This document shows positions 1 through 8,200 of a stretch of 10,589 nt of DNA, piece by piece. A program made the position numbers and the translations under genes. The number at the start of each line of letters is the position of its first letter. Within the stretch, counting starts at the first letter, position 1. The DNA is from a bacterium. Its GTDB lineage: Bacteria; CSSED10-310; JAJRTK01. The stretch is from the NCBI GenBank assembly GCA_024278345.1, contig JAJRTK010000153.1, positions 1 through 10,589 of the forward strand, given 5' to 3'. Below the pieces are notes generated by a model, which did not search any database, had not been told where the DNA came from, and saw only the letters and a list, made by a program, of their open reading frames with translations.

Positions 1-3000
1 AAGCTCGCCGAGATGGGCCGAGATCTCCTTGCCCGCGGCTTTGATCTCGTCCGGGAAGTAGAGTTCATAGACCAGGGCGTCGATGAGTTGTTCGAAGAAG
101 GCGGATTGGAGGGATTTGTCTTTCTGGACGGCGAGTTGGATATAGTCAACAAAGATGGAAAAGTACGGGGCTATCCGAGCATCATAGGGAACAATCGGTA
201 AGCACTCCACATACTGCTTGATATATCGCCTTGTTTTGCCCCTGACATCCGTTGCGATGAGCGGAAAATAGCAGTTCAGTATGGACGAATTCAATACAGC
301 CAGAATCCACCTGAGCCTTTTTCCGGTAAGGATGTATGAAGTATTGAGCACAAAGAACTCGTCCACCAGAAAAGCAAAATTGGCCTGTGGCGACATCTCA
401 AGCCAAACAATCTTCTCCTTCTCGAATTCCTCCATATAAGCACAGTTGCGGAGGTTGTAAGGGGTAACGCCCTTGTCCTGGCGTTTTGCCAGCCGGTCGT
501 AGTATTGATCGAGATGCGCTTTGATGGCAGGATAGTCGTTGATATTGATGGGCGGTACACCGCCGTAGCCGTTGTGGGTCGCAATCAGCCACAAATCGGC
601 GAAATCCACCCGGTAGCGCTTGATGTCCCGGCCCCTCAGGATGGGCTTGATGATCTCCGCGCTTTTCGGGTCGGCGGCGATGAGTTCGTCCTTCTTCTTG
701 GAGTCGATGATAAAGGCCTCGTTGAAGCCGGTCTTGATGCCGTAGTTGATGGACACGTCCCATTCCCTGAGCGGGGTGCCCACGGCTTCGATCCGTTTCT
801 TGATCTCGGCCATGGCCGGCTCCAGGATAATAAATCCGTCAGTGCTGAAAACAGGAGAGCCGGACTCTGCCCGCTCCAGCATTTTCTCGAGCGAGGTCGC
901 CGTCACAAAGGATGCGTTCAGGTCCCAGACTTCGGCGATTTTACCCGGGGATGATTTCCGGAAGATGAGAATATTGGTGTAGGTGGTCGCCTCCGAAAAA
1001 ATCGGGGCGTCACCAAAATCGATCACCTGCCGGATGTCTGCATTGGTAAGAAAAAACTCCCGGAGCTTTTTCCCGTAGGCGGCCCGCATCCACTTGTTGG
1101 AGGTGATGAAGGCCAGCATGCCGTTGTCACGCAGGATATTGTGACTTTTTTCGTAGAACAGACAGTAGATGTCGCCTCTTTTGGCAAAGGTTTTGTAGTT
1201 TTGTTTTTCCCAGTCCTTTTGAATCTGCTCTCCGGAGAATTTCTGGATCTGTACATACGGCGGGTTGCCTATCACTACGTCAAACCCGCCTTTTTCATGC
1301 CAGACTTCGGAAAAATGGACCTTGAAATCAAACTGTTTCCTGCCGTTGGTGATTTTCGAGATGAGCGATTCTATTTCACCGCTTAACTGCTCCTTTTCCT
1401 CATGATTCGTGGCGTCGAAAAAGGCTTCTTTCTTGGCCTCCAGCTCATTGAATAGTTGATGGTTGAAAAGATCCACTTCGATACCCAAAAGCGAGTCCCC
1501 CTGCACGATCTTGTAATCCAGGTTGGGCAGCGGCTCGATCGTGTCGTAGCGTTCTTCATCCACGATCATGGAGAGCCAGAGGCGCAGCCGGGCGATGTCG
1601 ATGGCCGAGGCGTCGATATCGACGCCGTAGATGGACTCGCGGATGGCGTGCCGCTTCAGGTCATAGGCGGTCATGGTGTTGCCGCTGTGCGGGGCCAGGG
1701 CAAGACGTGTATTGACGATCTCGTGCAGCAGCCCCACGGGGAAGGCGCCGGAGCCGATGGCCGGGTCGCAGATTTTGATGTCCGCCAGGGCATTGTCGAT
1801 ATCCTTGGCGTGGTTGCGCACCGACTCGGGGAGCTGGAATTTGTAGGTATCGGTCTCCCGGCCCTTGCTGAGCACCCGCTGGTCGTTTTCCAGGGCCAGG
1901 TGGCCCTTGCGGATCAGAGTTTCGATGTCTTCCTTGGGGACACGGACACTGCGGTGTTCCACCATGAGTTCCAACTGCCCCCTGCGTCCTTGGTTGCCCA
2001 ACAGGGAAAACTGATCGCTGCCGAGTTCCCGGCGGGCAGTGCCCACTCCGTTGAGCGTATCGTCCAGGTAGTAGATCAGGCTTTCCCGGCACATGTAGTG
2101 AACGATCTCCCGGGGGGTGTAGAAAGCGCCCTTCTGCTTGCGCTCGGTGACTTCGAGCATGTTCTCAAAGACCTTGCCCAGCATTTCCGGGTCGATGGCC
2201 ACTTCCTTTTCAAGGGGCTCGTCTTCCTTGACGGTGAAGTTGTAGCGGTCGAAGACATCGAGGATGCCGGTACCGTGGTCGCCCACCTTGTTTCTTTCAT
2301 TGTTGTGGAAGAGTTCGTCGGGCAGGTCGAGAGTTTCGCTTTGCCAGTCGTATTCCGCCTCGAAGAGCCCACCGTTGAGGAAGGGTATCTTGCAGTCAAA
2401 GCGGGGATAGAAATCTGGTTTTTTCTGGTCTTTCCGCTCTCCAGCGAGCGCGTCGTAAAAGAGGTAGCGGAGGAAATCGTTGAAATAGTTGCCGCCGTCT
2501 TGCGCAACCTGATCAAACCGCTCGCGCATGAACCGTTTGGACCCTTCGCCCCACTTGCCGCCCTTCGGAACGCCGAGCCAGCCCTTCTTCTGGAGGAAAT
2601 AGAGAAAGACGACCTGCCCGAGGAGTTTCTTGGCGAAACGGCTGACGGCCCGGTCGGTGTCTTCCTCGCTGTGGCGCTGGAAGAATGGCTGTTTTTTGAG
2701 ATGCCCGGCCAGCTTGAGAAACAACAGCCGGTATTGCTCGAAAAACTCGCTGGAAACCTTCTCGACGGAAAAGGCCGCTTCGATCTCTTCGATGCGCGGG
2801 TTGGCGTAATCCATGGCCAGGACGGGCAAAAGTTGTCTTGCCGCGGTATGGCTGTTTTCATGCGCGCCCACCAGGAAGGAATAACGCCGGGCCGGGGTCA
2901 GCTCCTGCCTGAGCTTGACTTTGCCCTTGTCGTCCCTGTATGCCTCGTGCTCGATCTTGACAAAGGAAAAGCGCCAGTCCGCGCCCTCATCGTCCTGGGC

Positions 3001-3336
3001 GTAGAAGGCGATCAATGATGCGTCCTTCTCAAATTGTTTGAGGCGGCTGACCGCGAAGTTGCGCAGGGCGCTGCGGGCCCGCTCCAGCTTGGCAGAGGTC
3101 TTTACCTCGACCACCAGCAAGTCCATTTCCACGCCTTCCGGGTCCACATATTTGCCGATACGCCTGTATTGATTGACATGCTCCTTGAAGGCGTCCGGGA
3201 TGTAGTTGCCGGCATAATGGGCGCTGCGCGGTTCAAAGTCATTGAGCAGGTTGCGCAGGAAATGTTCATAGCGCGTCTGGACGAAGGCCTGCGAAAAAAG
3301 CTCGCTGATCAGTTGTCTCGCCTGATTTCTGTCCAT
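1..3336 (-). CDS. Eco57I-class type IIG-like restriction nuclease/N6-adenine DNA methyltransferase (C-terminus beyond window)
   Basis: The frame is open from an ATG at 3336 through 1112 codons to the left edge with no stop, so the C-terminus is missing. Near the N-terminus, D72 followed by E77-V-K79 fits a PD-(D/E)XK nuclease core. The methyltransferase part shows AFYTP (F405, Y406: motif X), DPAIGSGAF from D524 (motif I, AdoMet binding), GVDID ending at D575 (motif II) and NPPY at 691-694 (catalytic motif IV of N6-adenine methyltransferases). After about residue 850 the sequence resembles a TaqI-like specificity domain. The family is known to combine cutting and methylation in one chain, usually 1000-1300 residues, so little is probably lost. 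The start follows the RBS AAGGGAG and lies 3 nt after a relic stop codon. The protein would methylate host sites and cut unmodified DNA. The family call is firm; the cutting activity and target site are inferred. Confidence 0.93.
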   Translation of the reverse strand, partial: MDRNQARQLISELFSQAFVQTRYEHFLRNLLNDFEPRSAHYAGNYIPDAFKEHVNQYRRIGKYVDPEGVEMDLLVVEVKTSAKLERARSALRNFAVSRLKQFEKDASLIAFYAQDDEGADWRFSFVKIEHEAYRDDKGKVKLRQELTPARRYSFLVGAHENSHTAARQLLPVLAMDYANPRIEEIEAAFSVEKVSSEFFEQYRLLFLKLAGHLKKQPFFQRHSEEDTDRAVSRFAKKLLGQVVFLYFLQKKGWLGVPKGGKWGEGSKRFMRERFDQVAQDGGNYFNDFLRYLFYDALAGERKDQKKPDFYPRFDCKIPFLNGGLFEAEYDWQSETLDLPDELFHNNERNKVGDHGTGILDVFDRYNFTVKEDEPLEKEVAIDPEMLGKVFENMLEVTERKQKGAFYTPREIVHYMCRESLIYYLDDTLNGVGTARRELGSDQFSLLGNQGRRGQLELMVEHRSVRVPKEDIETLIRKGHLALENDQRVLSKGRETDTYKFQLPESVRNHAKDIDNALADIKICDPAIGSGAFPVGLLHEIVNTRLALAPHSGNTMTAYDLKRHAIRESIYGVDIDASAIDIARLRLWLSMIVDEERYDTIEPLPNLDYKIVQGDSLLGIEVDLFNHQLFNELEAKKEAFFDATNHEEKEQLSGEIESLISKITNGRKQFDFKVHFSEVWHEKGGFDVVIGNPPYVQIQKFSGEQIQKDWEKQNYKTFAKRGDIYCLFYEKSHNILRDNGMLAFITSNKWMRAAYGKKLREFFLTNADIRQVIDFGDAPIFSEATTYTNILIFRKSSPGKIAEVWDLNASFVTATSLEKMLERAESGSPVFSTDGFIILEPAMAEIKKRIEAVGTPLREWDVSINYGIKTGFNEAFIIDSKKKDELIAADPKSAEIIKPILRGRDIKRYRVDFADLWLIATHNGYGGVPPININDYPAIKAHLDQYYDRLAKRQDKGVTPYNLRNCAYMEEFEKEKIVWLEMSPQANFAFLVDEFFVLNTSYILTGKRLRWILAVLNSSILNCYFPLIATDVRGKTRRYIKQYVECLPIVPYDARIAPYFSIFVDYIQLAVQKDKSLQSAFFEQLIDALVYELYFPDEIKAAGKEISAHLGEL

Positions 3337-3375
3337 GTGTTACGTATCTCCCTTGGCGTTCAGATACCCGGACAG
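3333..3375 (-). repeat. Copy A of a 43-bp duplicated gene junction (before methyltransferase)
   Basis: It matches 4615-4657 at 37 of 43 positions. On the minus strand it contains codons for LSGYLNAKGDT, a TAA stop, the RBS AAGGGAG, the spacer AACAC and the ATGG start. Two of the substitutions relative to copy B are synonymous (GGT/GGG, TAC/TAT), so the segment diverged while still coding. The copy supplies the translation start of the methyltransferase. Confidence 0.9.
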
Positions 3376-3423
3376 TTCTTGGTTGTGGCTCATGAAATAG
3401 CCACAAGGGTCGTTGTGGCTCAT
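3340..3423 (-). other. 27-codon open frame ending in a relic of the helicase C-terminus
   Basis: This short frame ends TAA 3 nt before the methyltransferase ATG. Its last residues read LSGYLNAKGDT, nearly the same as the helicase end LSGYLVAKGDV. It starts with MSHND and repeats MSHNQ ten codons later. No ribosome-binding site precedes its ATG, and that ATG overlaps a possible -10 box. It is most likely a scar of an older helicase gene end rather than a gene, though it could act as a coupling leader peptide. Confidence 0.4.
3383..3420 (-). repeat. Three-element alternating repeat able to form two exclusive hairpins
   Basis: On the + strand TTGTGGCT (3383-3390), AGCCACAA (3399-3406) and TTGTGGCT (3413-3420) follow one another. 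The middle element can pair with either neighbour in a perfect 8-bp stem with an 8-nt or a 6-nt loop. The outer copies also lie within a 12-bp direct repeat (GTTGTGGCTCAT at 3382 and 3412). The repeat sits in the leader of the methyltransferase gene. It could be a binding site for a dimeric regulator or an RNA switch; neither is shown. Confidence 0.6.
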
Positions 3424-3446
3424 ATTTTTTGACTTGTGAGCCTCAA
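3419..3446 (-). promoter_or_regulatory. Possible internal sigma70-type promoter for the methyltransferase gene
   Basis: The boxes are TTGAGG (3441-3446), a 16-nt spacer with a run of A, and TATGAG (3419-3424), each 4 of 6 to consensus. It lies in the gap after fic, upstream of the methyltransferase start at 3336. A separate promoter would let protective methylation run independently of the helicase and Fic. The call rests on box similarity alone. Confidence 0.35.
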
Positions 3447-3472
3447 GTGTTGTTGTCTGTAATACACGAGAC

Positions 3473-4618
3473 TCAAAACGCATCATAGCCCTCGGCGATG
3501 TTCAGCAATTCAGGATAAGCGAGGGTTGCGGCGCGTCGGCCCCTGCCGGGCTGGATTTCCCCCAGAACGCCTTCGGTCTTGAGGAGATTGAGTATCCGCT
3601 GGGCCGTGGGTTTTGGAATACCGGCCTGGCGAACAAAAGCGGAACTCTTGAAAATCGGCCGCTCGAATATCCAGTCCAGGGCATGAATCGCGTACTGGGA
3701 ATGGGTCAGTTCGGCAAAACGTGTTTTCATCCGGTCGTAGAGATCGAGAATGGCCTGGGCCTTGGCGAGGTTTTCCTCGGCCTGTATCCGGACGACTTTC
3801 AGGAAAAAGGCGCACCAGCCGGACCAGTCGTCATCGTGGGATACGGCCAGAAGCCGTTCGTAGTATTCGTCGCGGTGGCTTTCCAGGTAGGCGCTGATGT
3901 AGAACATGGGCTGGCGGATCATCCCGACCTGATGCAGAAGAAGCGGAATCAGCATCCGTCCCAGGCGGCCGTTGCCGTCCAGAAAGGGATGCAGGGCCTC
4001 GAATTCCGCATGGAGCAGGGCCAACTGGATCAGCCGGTCCGGGGCTTCTTCGTGGATATATCTTTCCCAGCGGGACATGGCCTCGGGCAGCTTATCTGCG
4101 GCAATCGGCACAAACCTGGCTTCTTCAATGGAACAGCCCTTTGGGCCGATCCAGTTCGGCATTCTTCGATACTCACCAGGGGCCTTGCCGTGGCCGCGCA
4201 CGCTGTTGAGCAGTATCCGGTGGCATTCCAGCACGACGCGCTGACAGAGAGGTAATTCCTTCAACATTTCCGTGGCAGCGCGCATGGCCCTGCGGTAGTT
4301 GAGGATTTCCCAGATATCCGCTTCCTTGGGCGTTGAGGGTTCCTCCGCCTCTCCGATGGCTTCGTATTCAAGCACCTCGCCCATGGTGGCCTGAGTGCCT
4401 TCTATACGGGACGAGAGCACCGCCTCCTGGGTGGTGAGCGGGCTAAGCAAAACATGGGCGTTGGGGATAGCGGCCAGCATGCCGTCATAGCGGGCCACCG
4501 CCGCACTGGCCGGACCGATCAGCGGCACCAGTCGCGCCCAGTCCAGTTCCCCGGGCGGAAATCTGCCTTCGTGATAATGAACGGGGCCGATCCGTTCTCT
4601 TGGCTGCTCATTGCCCAT
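3473..4618 (-). CDS. Fic-family protein AMPylase with N-terminal inhibitory motif and C-terminal winged helix
   Basis: The 381-residue product carries the complete FIC signature HPFLDGNGRLGR at 210-221, with catalytic His210 and the GNGR phosphate-binding loop. FIC proteins with this signature usually transfer AMP from ATP to a hydroxyl side chain of a target protein. SSRIEG at 69-74 fits the (S/T)xxxE(G/N) inhibitory motif; in class II Fic proteins its glutamate (here E73) blocks productive ATP binding. Residues about 1-90 look like a Fic_N domain, and 320-360 read as a winged helix-turn-helix. No membrane segment or signal peptide is visible. The start is 3 nt after the helicase stop, with AAGGGAG in the helicase end as RBS, so it is cotranscribed. 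All key residues are intact. The target protein cannot be told; a role as toxin or regulator of the neighbouring system is inferred from the operon. Confidence 0.93.
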   Translation of the reverse strand: MGNEQPRERIGPVHYHEGRFPPGELDWARLVPLIGPASAAVARYDGMLAAIPNAHVLLSPLTTQEAVLSSRIEGTQATMGEVLEYEAIGEAEEPSTPKEADIWEILNYRRAMRAATEMLKELPLCQRVVLECHRILLNSVRGHGKAPGEYRRMPNWIGPKGCSIEEARFVPIAADKLPEAMSRWERYIHEEAPDRLIQLALLHAEFEALHPFLDGNGRLGRMLIPLLLHQVGMIRQPMFYISAYLESHRDEYYERLLAVSHDDDWSGWCAFFLKVVRIQAEENLAKAQAILDLYDRMKTRFAELTHSQYAIHALDWIFERPIFKSSAFVRQAGIPKPTAQRILNLLKTEGVLGEIQPGRGRRAATLAYPELLNIAEGYDAF

Positions 4619-4657
4619 GTGTTACACATCTCCCTTGGCGACCAGGTAACCGGACAG
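4615..4657 (-). repeat. Copy B of the 43-bp duplicated gene junction (helicase end/fic start)
   Basis: This copy is the true 3' end of the helicase gene (LSGYLVAKGDV, TAA) plus the ribosome-binding site and ATGG start of fic. See copy A at 3333-3375. Beyond CTGTCC on the 5' side the similarity stops abruptly. Confidence 0.9.
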
Positions 4658-7600
4658 GATGACTTCGCGCCGCGCCCGCACCCGGTTGCCCTGCCTGGCC
4701 CCGGAATCATCCAGCAGCCGGATATTCTTGCGGAGAATGGTAAGCATCTCCAGGGGATCGATGGTCTTTTCAAACTCTTTCTTGATGGTCTGCGCCGTCT
4801 TCTTGGCCATCGTACCCTGGCTCAACATGCGGCGGACCCCTTCGATGAACTCTTCATCCGCCTCCGTGAACTTGGGACAACTGCGGAATGCCTTGTCCTT
4901 GAGGCGCTTTTCTACATAACCCACGTTCGATTGGCCGCCCATTCGCGCTTTCGCAGGCTCTTTCGCCTGAATGCTGTCCTGCTCAAACCGCTGCTTATTG
5001 ATTTCCAGACGGTCGTGATAGTCATCGGGCACAGGATGGCGCGGGGTACCAGGAGCGCATTCCAGAAGCCTGACCGCGTCGAAAAATGTGATTTCCTCAC
5101 TTCGGCCGTCCTGGTTGCGATAGAATTTCTTGAGTTTGCCGATGCGGAAGAACGTAACCAGTTGGTCCGCGGCAATGGTGTCAACCACACGGCCGGAGCG
5201 GGCCTTCTTTGGCAGGCGCTTGATTTTTTCGAACAGTCTTGGGTCCTCGTCCCTGAGCCTACGCATCATTTCGAGGTACATCAGTTCCGGGTCCCCCTCC
5301 TCATCTTCACCGGTATAGGCCTTTTTACTGTTCAAGGTATCGAACAACTCCTGGCTCCCGATTTCCTCGCCATCCGAAAGGTATCTTGCGTCTTCACCCA
5401 GAATGGCGTGAAACATCTGGATCTTGTTGGTGATGTTCGCCTCCAGCCCCAGATGCGCGTCCGATTGCGTGGTGGGAAAGAAATTGTAAATGTAGAGTTT
5501 CTTGTGTTCTGTCCCCAGGCGATTGATACGGCCCATTCGTTGCAGAACCCGTGTCGGATTCCACGGGAGATCGTAATTGATGATGATATTGGCCCGGTGG
5601 AGATTGATACCCTCGGACAGTACATCCGTGGCTATGAGGAGCCGCGGCTTTTCGTTCGACTCCTTATGGCTGGGATCAAACGCGGCCTTTATCAATTCCC
5701 GGGCCGGCGCATGAGCAAGGATGTCGTCGCCAAATTGCCCGCCGTGACTGCTGTAGAACAGGACTTCGCCGGGATAGTGACGGTTGAGCTGGTCAAACAA
5801 ATACTCCCCAGTTTCCCGCGACTCGGTGAAAACGACGATTTTTCGCCTTTTCATGGTTCCGTCGGTTGTCAGCTTATTGGTAAATGTTGCGAGCTTCGGG
5901 TCATCCTCCACTTCTTTCCAAAGCGCCTCAACCTTGCGGAGAGTGTTCAGATCGTAGCCCAAATCGTCAAGAAACTCGCAGCGAAAATCTTCTGAGCTGT
6001 ACTGATGCACCTTTTCTTCCTCCACGAGTCTTTCCATGGTTTCAACGTCATCGCTGTCAAGCAATTCGTACACATCGACCTTTTTGCTGATATAGACGCA
6101 ACCGGCCTCGAACATGGTGATGAACCGCTCGTATGACTGAATGAACCGCTTGATACTCTGACGGAATGCATGGAAGCTGCTCTCCAACCGCTTGATCAAC
6201 ACGCCTTTCATAAAGCCGCCGACATTGCGCTGCTGCTGTTGTTCAAACGCTGTCAGTTGCTTGGCGCCGCTGTAATAGAGAAGGGGGATGTACCTGGAAT
6301 AGCGGAACTTTTGAAGCAAGGCAATGGTTTTACTGAAAATATCCTCCAGTTCGCCCTCGAAGGTATAAACAATCTTCTGCGGGTCATCGACTTCGGGAAA
6401 GAAGAGTCCCTGTTCTTCCATGTCTTTCTTGAAGTAGGTCGATACGTCGGTGCGGGTCCGGCGAACCATGGTATGCTTGAGAATCCGTTCACGGATATCG
6501 GCGGAAACCGCTTTGATGGTTTCCCGGTAGGCAGGATCCTTGCGGTCCAGGCCCTTGAATTTCCGGCGCAGTTTCTGAAAATATCTTTCCAGGTTCGGTA
6601 TCCCGGGAATGGTGGAGTTCTTGGGAGCCTGAAAGAGTTTTAATTGAGCAAAGATATCATCGATTGTGTTGTTCAACGGTGTCGCGGTCACCAAAATGAC
6701 CTTTTTGCCCCGGCAGATGTCCAGGAGATCGGCATAGGACTGCGTGGTCTCGTTCCGAAAACGGTGGGCCTCATCGACGACCACGTAGTCAAAACGATCA
6801 AGACCAAAACGGATGACATGATCGAGCTTGCCGAGCGACTCCACCCGGGCCGGCACCCGGAAATCATGCAGGCTTTCCTCCCAATAGCCTTTGAGCCCCG
6901 GAGGGCAGACGACCAGGATCCTCCCCTTGACCTGCTGAAGAAGCTGGGCCGTGATAAAGGTCTTTCCGAGACCAACCACATCAGACAGAAAGGCACCGCC
7001 ATGTTCTTCCAGCTTCTTGAGGGCCTGAATCACGGCCTGTTTCTGGTATTCAAGAGACATGAATCCTGCCGGAAGAAATACCTCCACATCATCCTGCAGG
7101 TTTATGTCTTCCTGCATGTATTCGTAAATCAGCTTGAGATACAGTTCACAGGGGGTAATCGTGTCATTGAGCCAGGTATTGTGTCGCACGACTTCAACGA
7201 AATCCCGGGATATGTCCACTGACTGACGCCAAAGCTCTTCGAACTTCTCCAGAGCGAACTCCACATCTCGACGCTGGCGCAGTTCGACATTGAACTCGCG
7301 GTTTGCAACCAAACCGGAATAGGAAAAGTTGCTGGATCCGGTGATAACGAAACCATAGTCCCGGTCATCGGGACTGAATCGTCCAATATAGACTTTGGCG
7401 TGGATGTTCCGTGATGGAAACGCGCGGATTTCTAACTTCTTCCCGTTGCCTCCCTTCTTTCTGTCCGCTTCGGCAAGGGGACATTCCACTTGCAGAAACT
7501 TGATGAATTTCTTGAGGCCTATTTCCAGTTGCTTGTCAGGTTCCGGCGAATCTTCAACTTCGTGCGTGAGCTTTTCCTGAAAAAGTCTCCTGGTATTCGC

Positions 7601-7864
7601 ATGTGATTCGAAATCGATTGTCGTTTGCCGGTGATCAGGGTGCAGGGCATGGTAAACTTCGTCGTCTATTCCCAGACCGACAAGTATTCGAACCTTTTCG
7701 AGCGGTTCTATTGCCTCATAGAGCTGAAAAAATCCACTAGCATAAAAATATCCGACGAGGATATCAAACAGGCGTGTATCAGCCAAGGTCGCCCTGAAGC
7801 GATCCAGCAGGGTCTGACTTGCATCATTAGTAAAGAATGTCAGATCAGTCTTGTTTCTTATCAT
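4622..7864 (-). CDS. HKD (phospholipase D-like) nuclease fused to SNF2-type superfamily 2 helicase
   Basis: The 1080-residue product has two parts. The N-terminal 1-230 is PLD-like, with H155-A-K157 and GSSN at 176-179 (HxK plus downstream GSxN, the HKD catalytic motif). Only one HKD copy is seen, so an active site would need a dimer, as in Nuc-type nucleases. The helicase follows: Walker A GLGKT (298-302), DEAH (364-367), TAT (393-395), motif IV KIVVFTES near 675, motif V IATDVLSEGINL near 744 and motif VI QRMGR (775-779). About 270 C-terminal residues, rich in charge, are not recognised. The ATG overlaps the XRE stop as ATGA, implying translational coupling. By family the protein should be an ATP-driven dsDNA translocase; DNA cutting by the HKD part is inferred. 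Relatives in function are the separate PLD and SNF2 proteins of DISARM, but here they are one chain. The 3' end is partly duplicated before the methyltransferase gene. Confidence 0.94.
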   Translation of the reverse strand: MIRNKTDLTFFTNDASQTLLDRFRATLADTRLFDILVGYFYASGFFQLYEAIEPLEKVRILVGLGIDDEVYHALHPDHRQTTIDFESHANTRRLFQEKLTHEVEDSPEPDKQLEIGLKKFIKFLQVECPLAEADRKKGGNGKKLEIRAFPSRNIHAKVYIGRFSPDDRDYGFVITGSSNFSYSGLVANREFNVELRQRRDVEFALEKFEELWRQSVDISRDFVEVVRHNTWLNDTITPCELYLKLIYEYMQEDINLQDDVEVFLPAGFMSLEYQKQAVIQALKKLEEHGGAFLSDVVGLGKTFITAQLLQQVKGRILVVCPPGLKGYWEESLHDFRVPARVESLGKLDHVIRFGLDRFDYVVVDEAHRFRNETTQSYADLLDICRGKKVILVTATPLNNTIDDIFAQLKLFQAPKNSTIPGIPNLERYFQKLRRKFKGLDRKDPAYRETIKAVSADIRERILKHTMVRRTRTDVSTYFKKDMEEQGLFFPEVDDPQKIVYTFEGELEDIFSKTIALLQKFRYSRYIPLLYYSGAKQLTAFEQQQQRNVGGFMKGVLIKRLESSFHAFRQSIKRFIQSYERFITMFEAGCVYISKKVDVYELLDSDDVETMERLVEEEKVHQYSSEDFRCEFLDDLGYDLNTLRKVEALWKEVEDDPKLATFTNKLTTDGTMKRRKIVVFTESRETGEYLFDQLNRHYPGEVLFYSSHGGQFGDDILAHAPARELIKAAFDPSHKESNEKPRLLIATDVLSEGINLHRANIIINYDLPWNPTRVLQRMGRINRLGTEHKKLYIYNFFPTTQSDAHLGLEANITNKIQMFHAILGEDARYLSDGEEIGSQELFDTLNSKKAYTGEDEEGDPELMYLEMMRRLRDEDPRLFEKIKRLPKKARSGRVVDTIAADQLVTFFRIGKLKKFYRNQDGRSEEITFFDAVRLLECAPGTPRHPVPDDYHDRLEINKQRFEQDSIQAKEPAKARMGGQSNVGYVEKRLKDKAFRSCPKFTEADEEFIEGVRRMLSQGTMAKKTAQTIKKEFEKTIDPLEMLTILRKNIRLLDDSGARQGNRVRARREVILSGYLVAKGDV

Positions 7865-8088
7865 TTGTCGTCTCCGGCAAACTCCAGTTTCCCCTGTTTG
7901 ACCATCTTGTCACAGAAACTATTGAATTGCGCTCTTGCCAACTTGAATGGCGTGGTCTTGCCGTTCTCCCAGCGGTTGATGGTGGCAAAGCTCACCCCCA
8001 GCTCGTGGGCCAGCTCCTCCTGGCTGATGCCTAGTTGTCTGCGGACTTCCTTCACCAATTCCGGGAATGTCCTAGAGGTTTCGGTCAT
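7861..8088 (-). CDS. XRE-family helix-turn-helix regulator
   Basis: This 75-residue protein is almost entirely one HTH_3 domain: VKEVRRQLGISQEELAHELG covers the first helices, and VSFATINRWENGK is the recognition helix with the typical RWENG turn. Such small proteins bind palindromic operators as dimers and often control restriction-modification genes, like C proteins. An in-frame ATG at 8205 would give 114 residues, but it overlaps the best -10 box. The ATG at 8088 has AAAGGAC 6 nt upstream, and the protein from there begins MTETSRTFPELV at the domain border. The stop overlaps the helicase ATG by 4 bp. Regulation of its own promoter is inferred from the palindromes upstream. Confidence 0.88.
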   Translation of the reverse strand: MTETSRTFPELVKEVRRQLGISQEELAHELGVSFATINRWENGKTTPFKLARAQFNSFCDKMVKQGKLEFAGDDK

Positions 8089-8094
8089 CGCAAT

Positions 8095-8101
8095 GTCCTT
8101 T
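8095..8101 (-). promoter_or_regulatory. Ribosome-binding site deciding the XRE start
   Basis: AAAGGAC on the minus strand lies 6 nt before the ATG at 8088. No comparable sequence precedes the upstream in-frame ATGs at 8133 or 8205. Confidence 0.7.
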
Positions 8102-8136
8102 GCCGCGCCTTCTCGGTGGCGTTTCCCGGCCATAAG

Positions 8137-8154
8137 TGGGCAAGTACTTACCCA
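8137..8154. promoter_or_regulatory. 18-bp near-palindrome in the XRE leader (candidate operator)
   Basis: TGGGCAAGTACTTACCCA is self-complementary in 16 of 18 positions. It is followed at once by two TGGCCA palindromes (8155-8160 and 8163-8168), 8 bp apart. It lies about 50 bp before the XRE start, inside the expected transcript. A dimeric HTH protein could bind here; its sequence differs from the palindrome at 8209-8228. Confidence 0.5.
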
Positions 8155-8200
8155 TGGCCAACTGGCCACAGGCGGTGCGTTCGGCCTGAAATGTGAAAAC

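Noticed and set aside
1456-3018. 520-codon + strand frame opposite the methyltransferase gene
   Set aside because: It is the antisense shadow of the conserved nuclease-methyltransferase frame, shows no recognisable domain, and has no plausible ribosome-binding site.
4454-5995. 513-codon + strand frame opposite the helicase
   Set aside because: Antisense of the helicase C-terminal half and the fic start; no family features.
1-8088. Assignment as DISARM or BREX
   Set aside because: No DUF1998 proteins, drmA/drmB, PglZ or BrxC/BrxL-type genes are seen. Only the methyltransferase, PLD and SNF2 parts are shared in kind.
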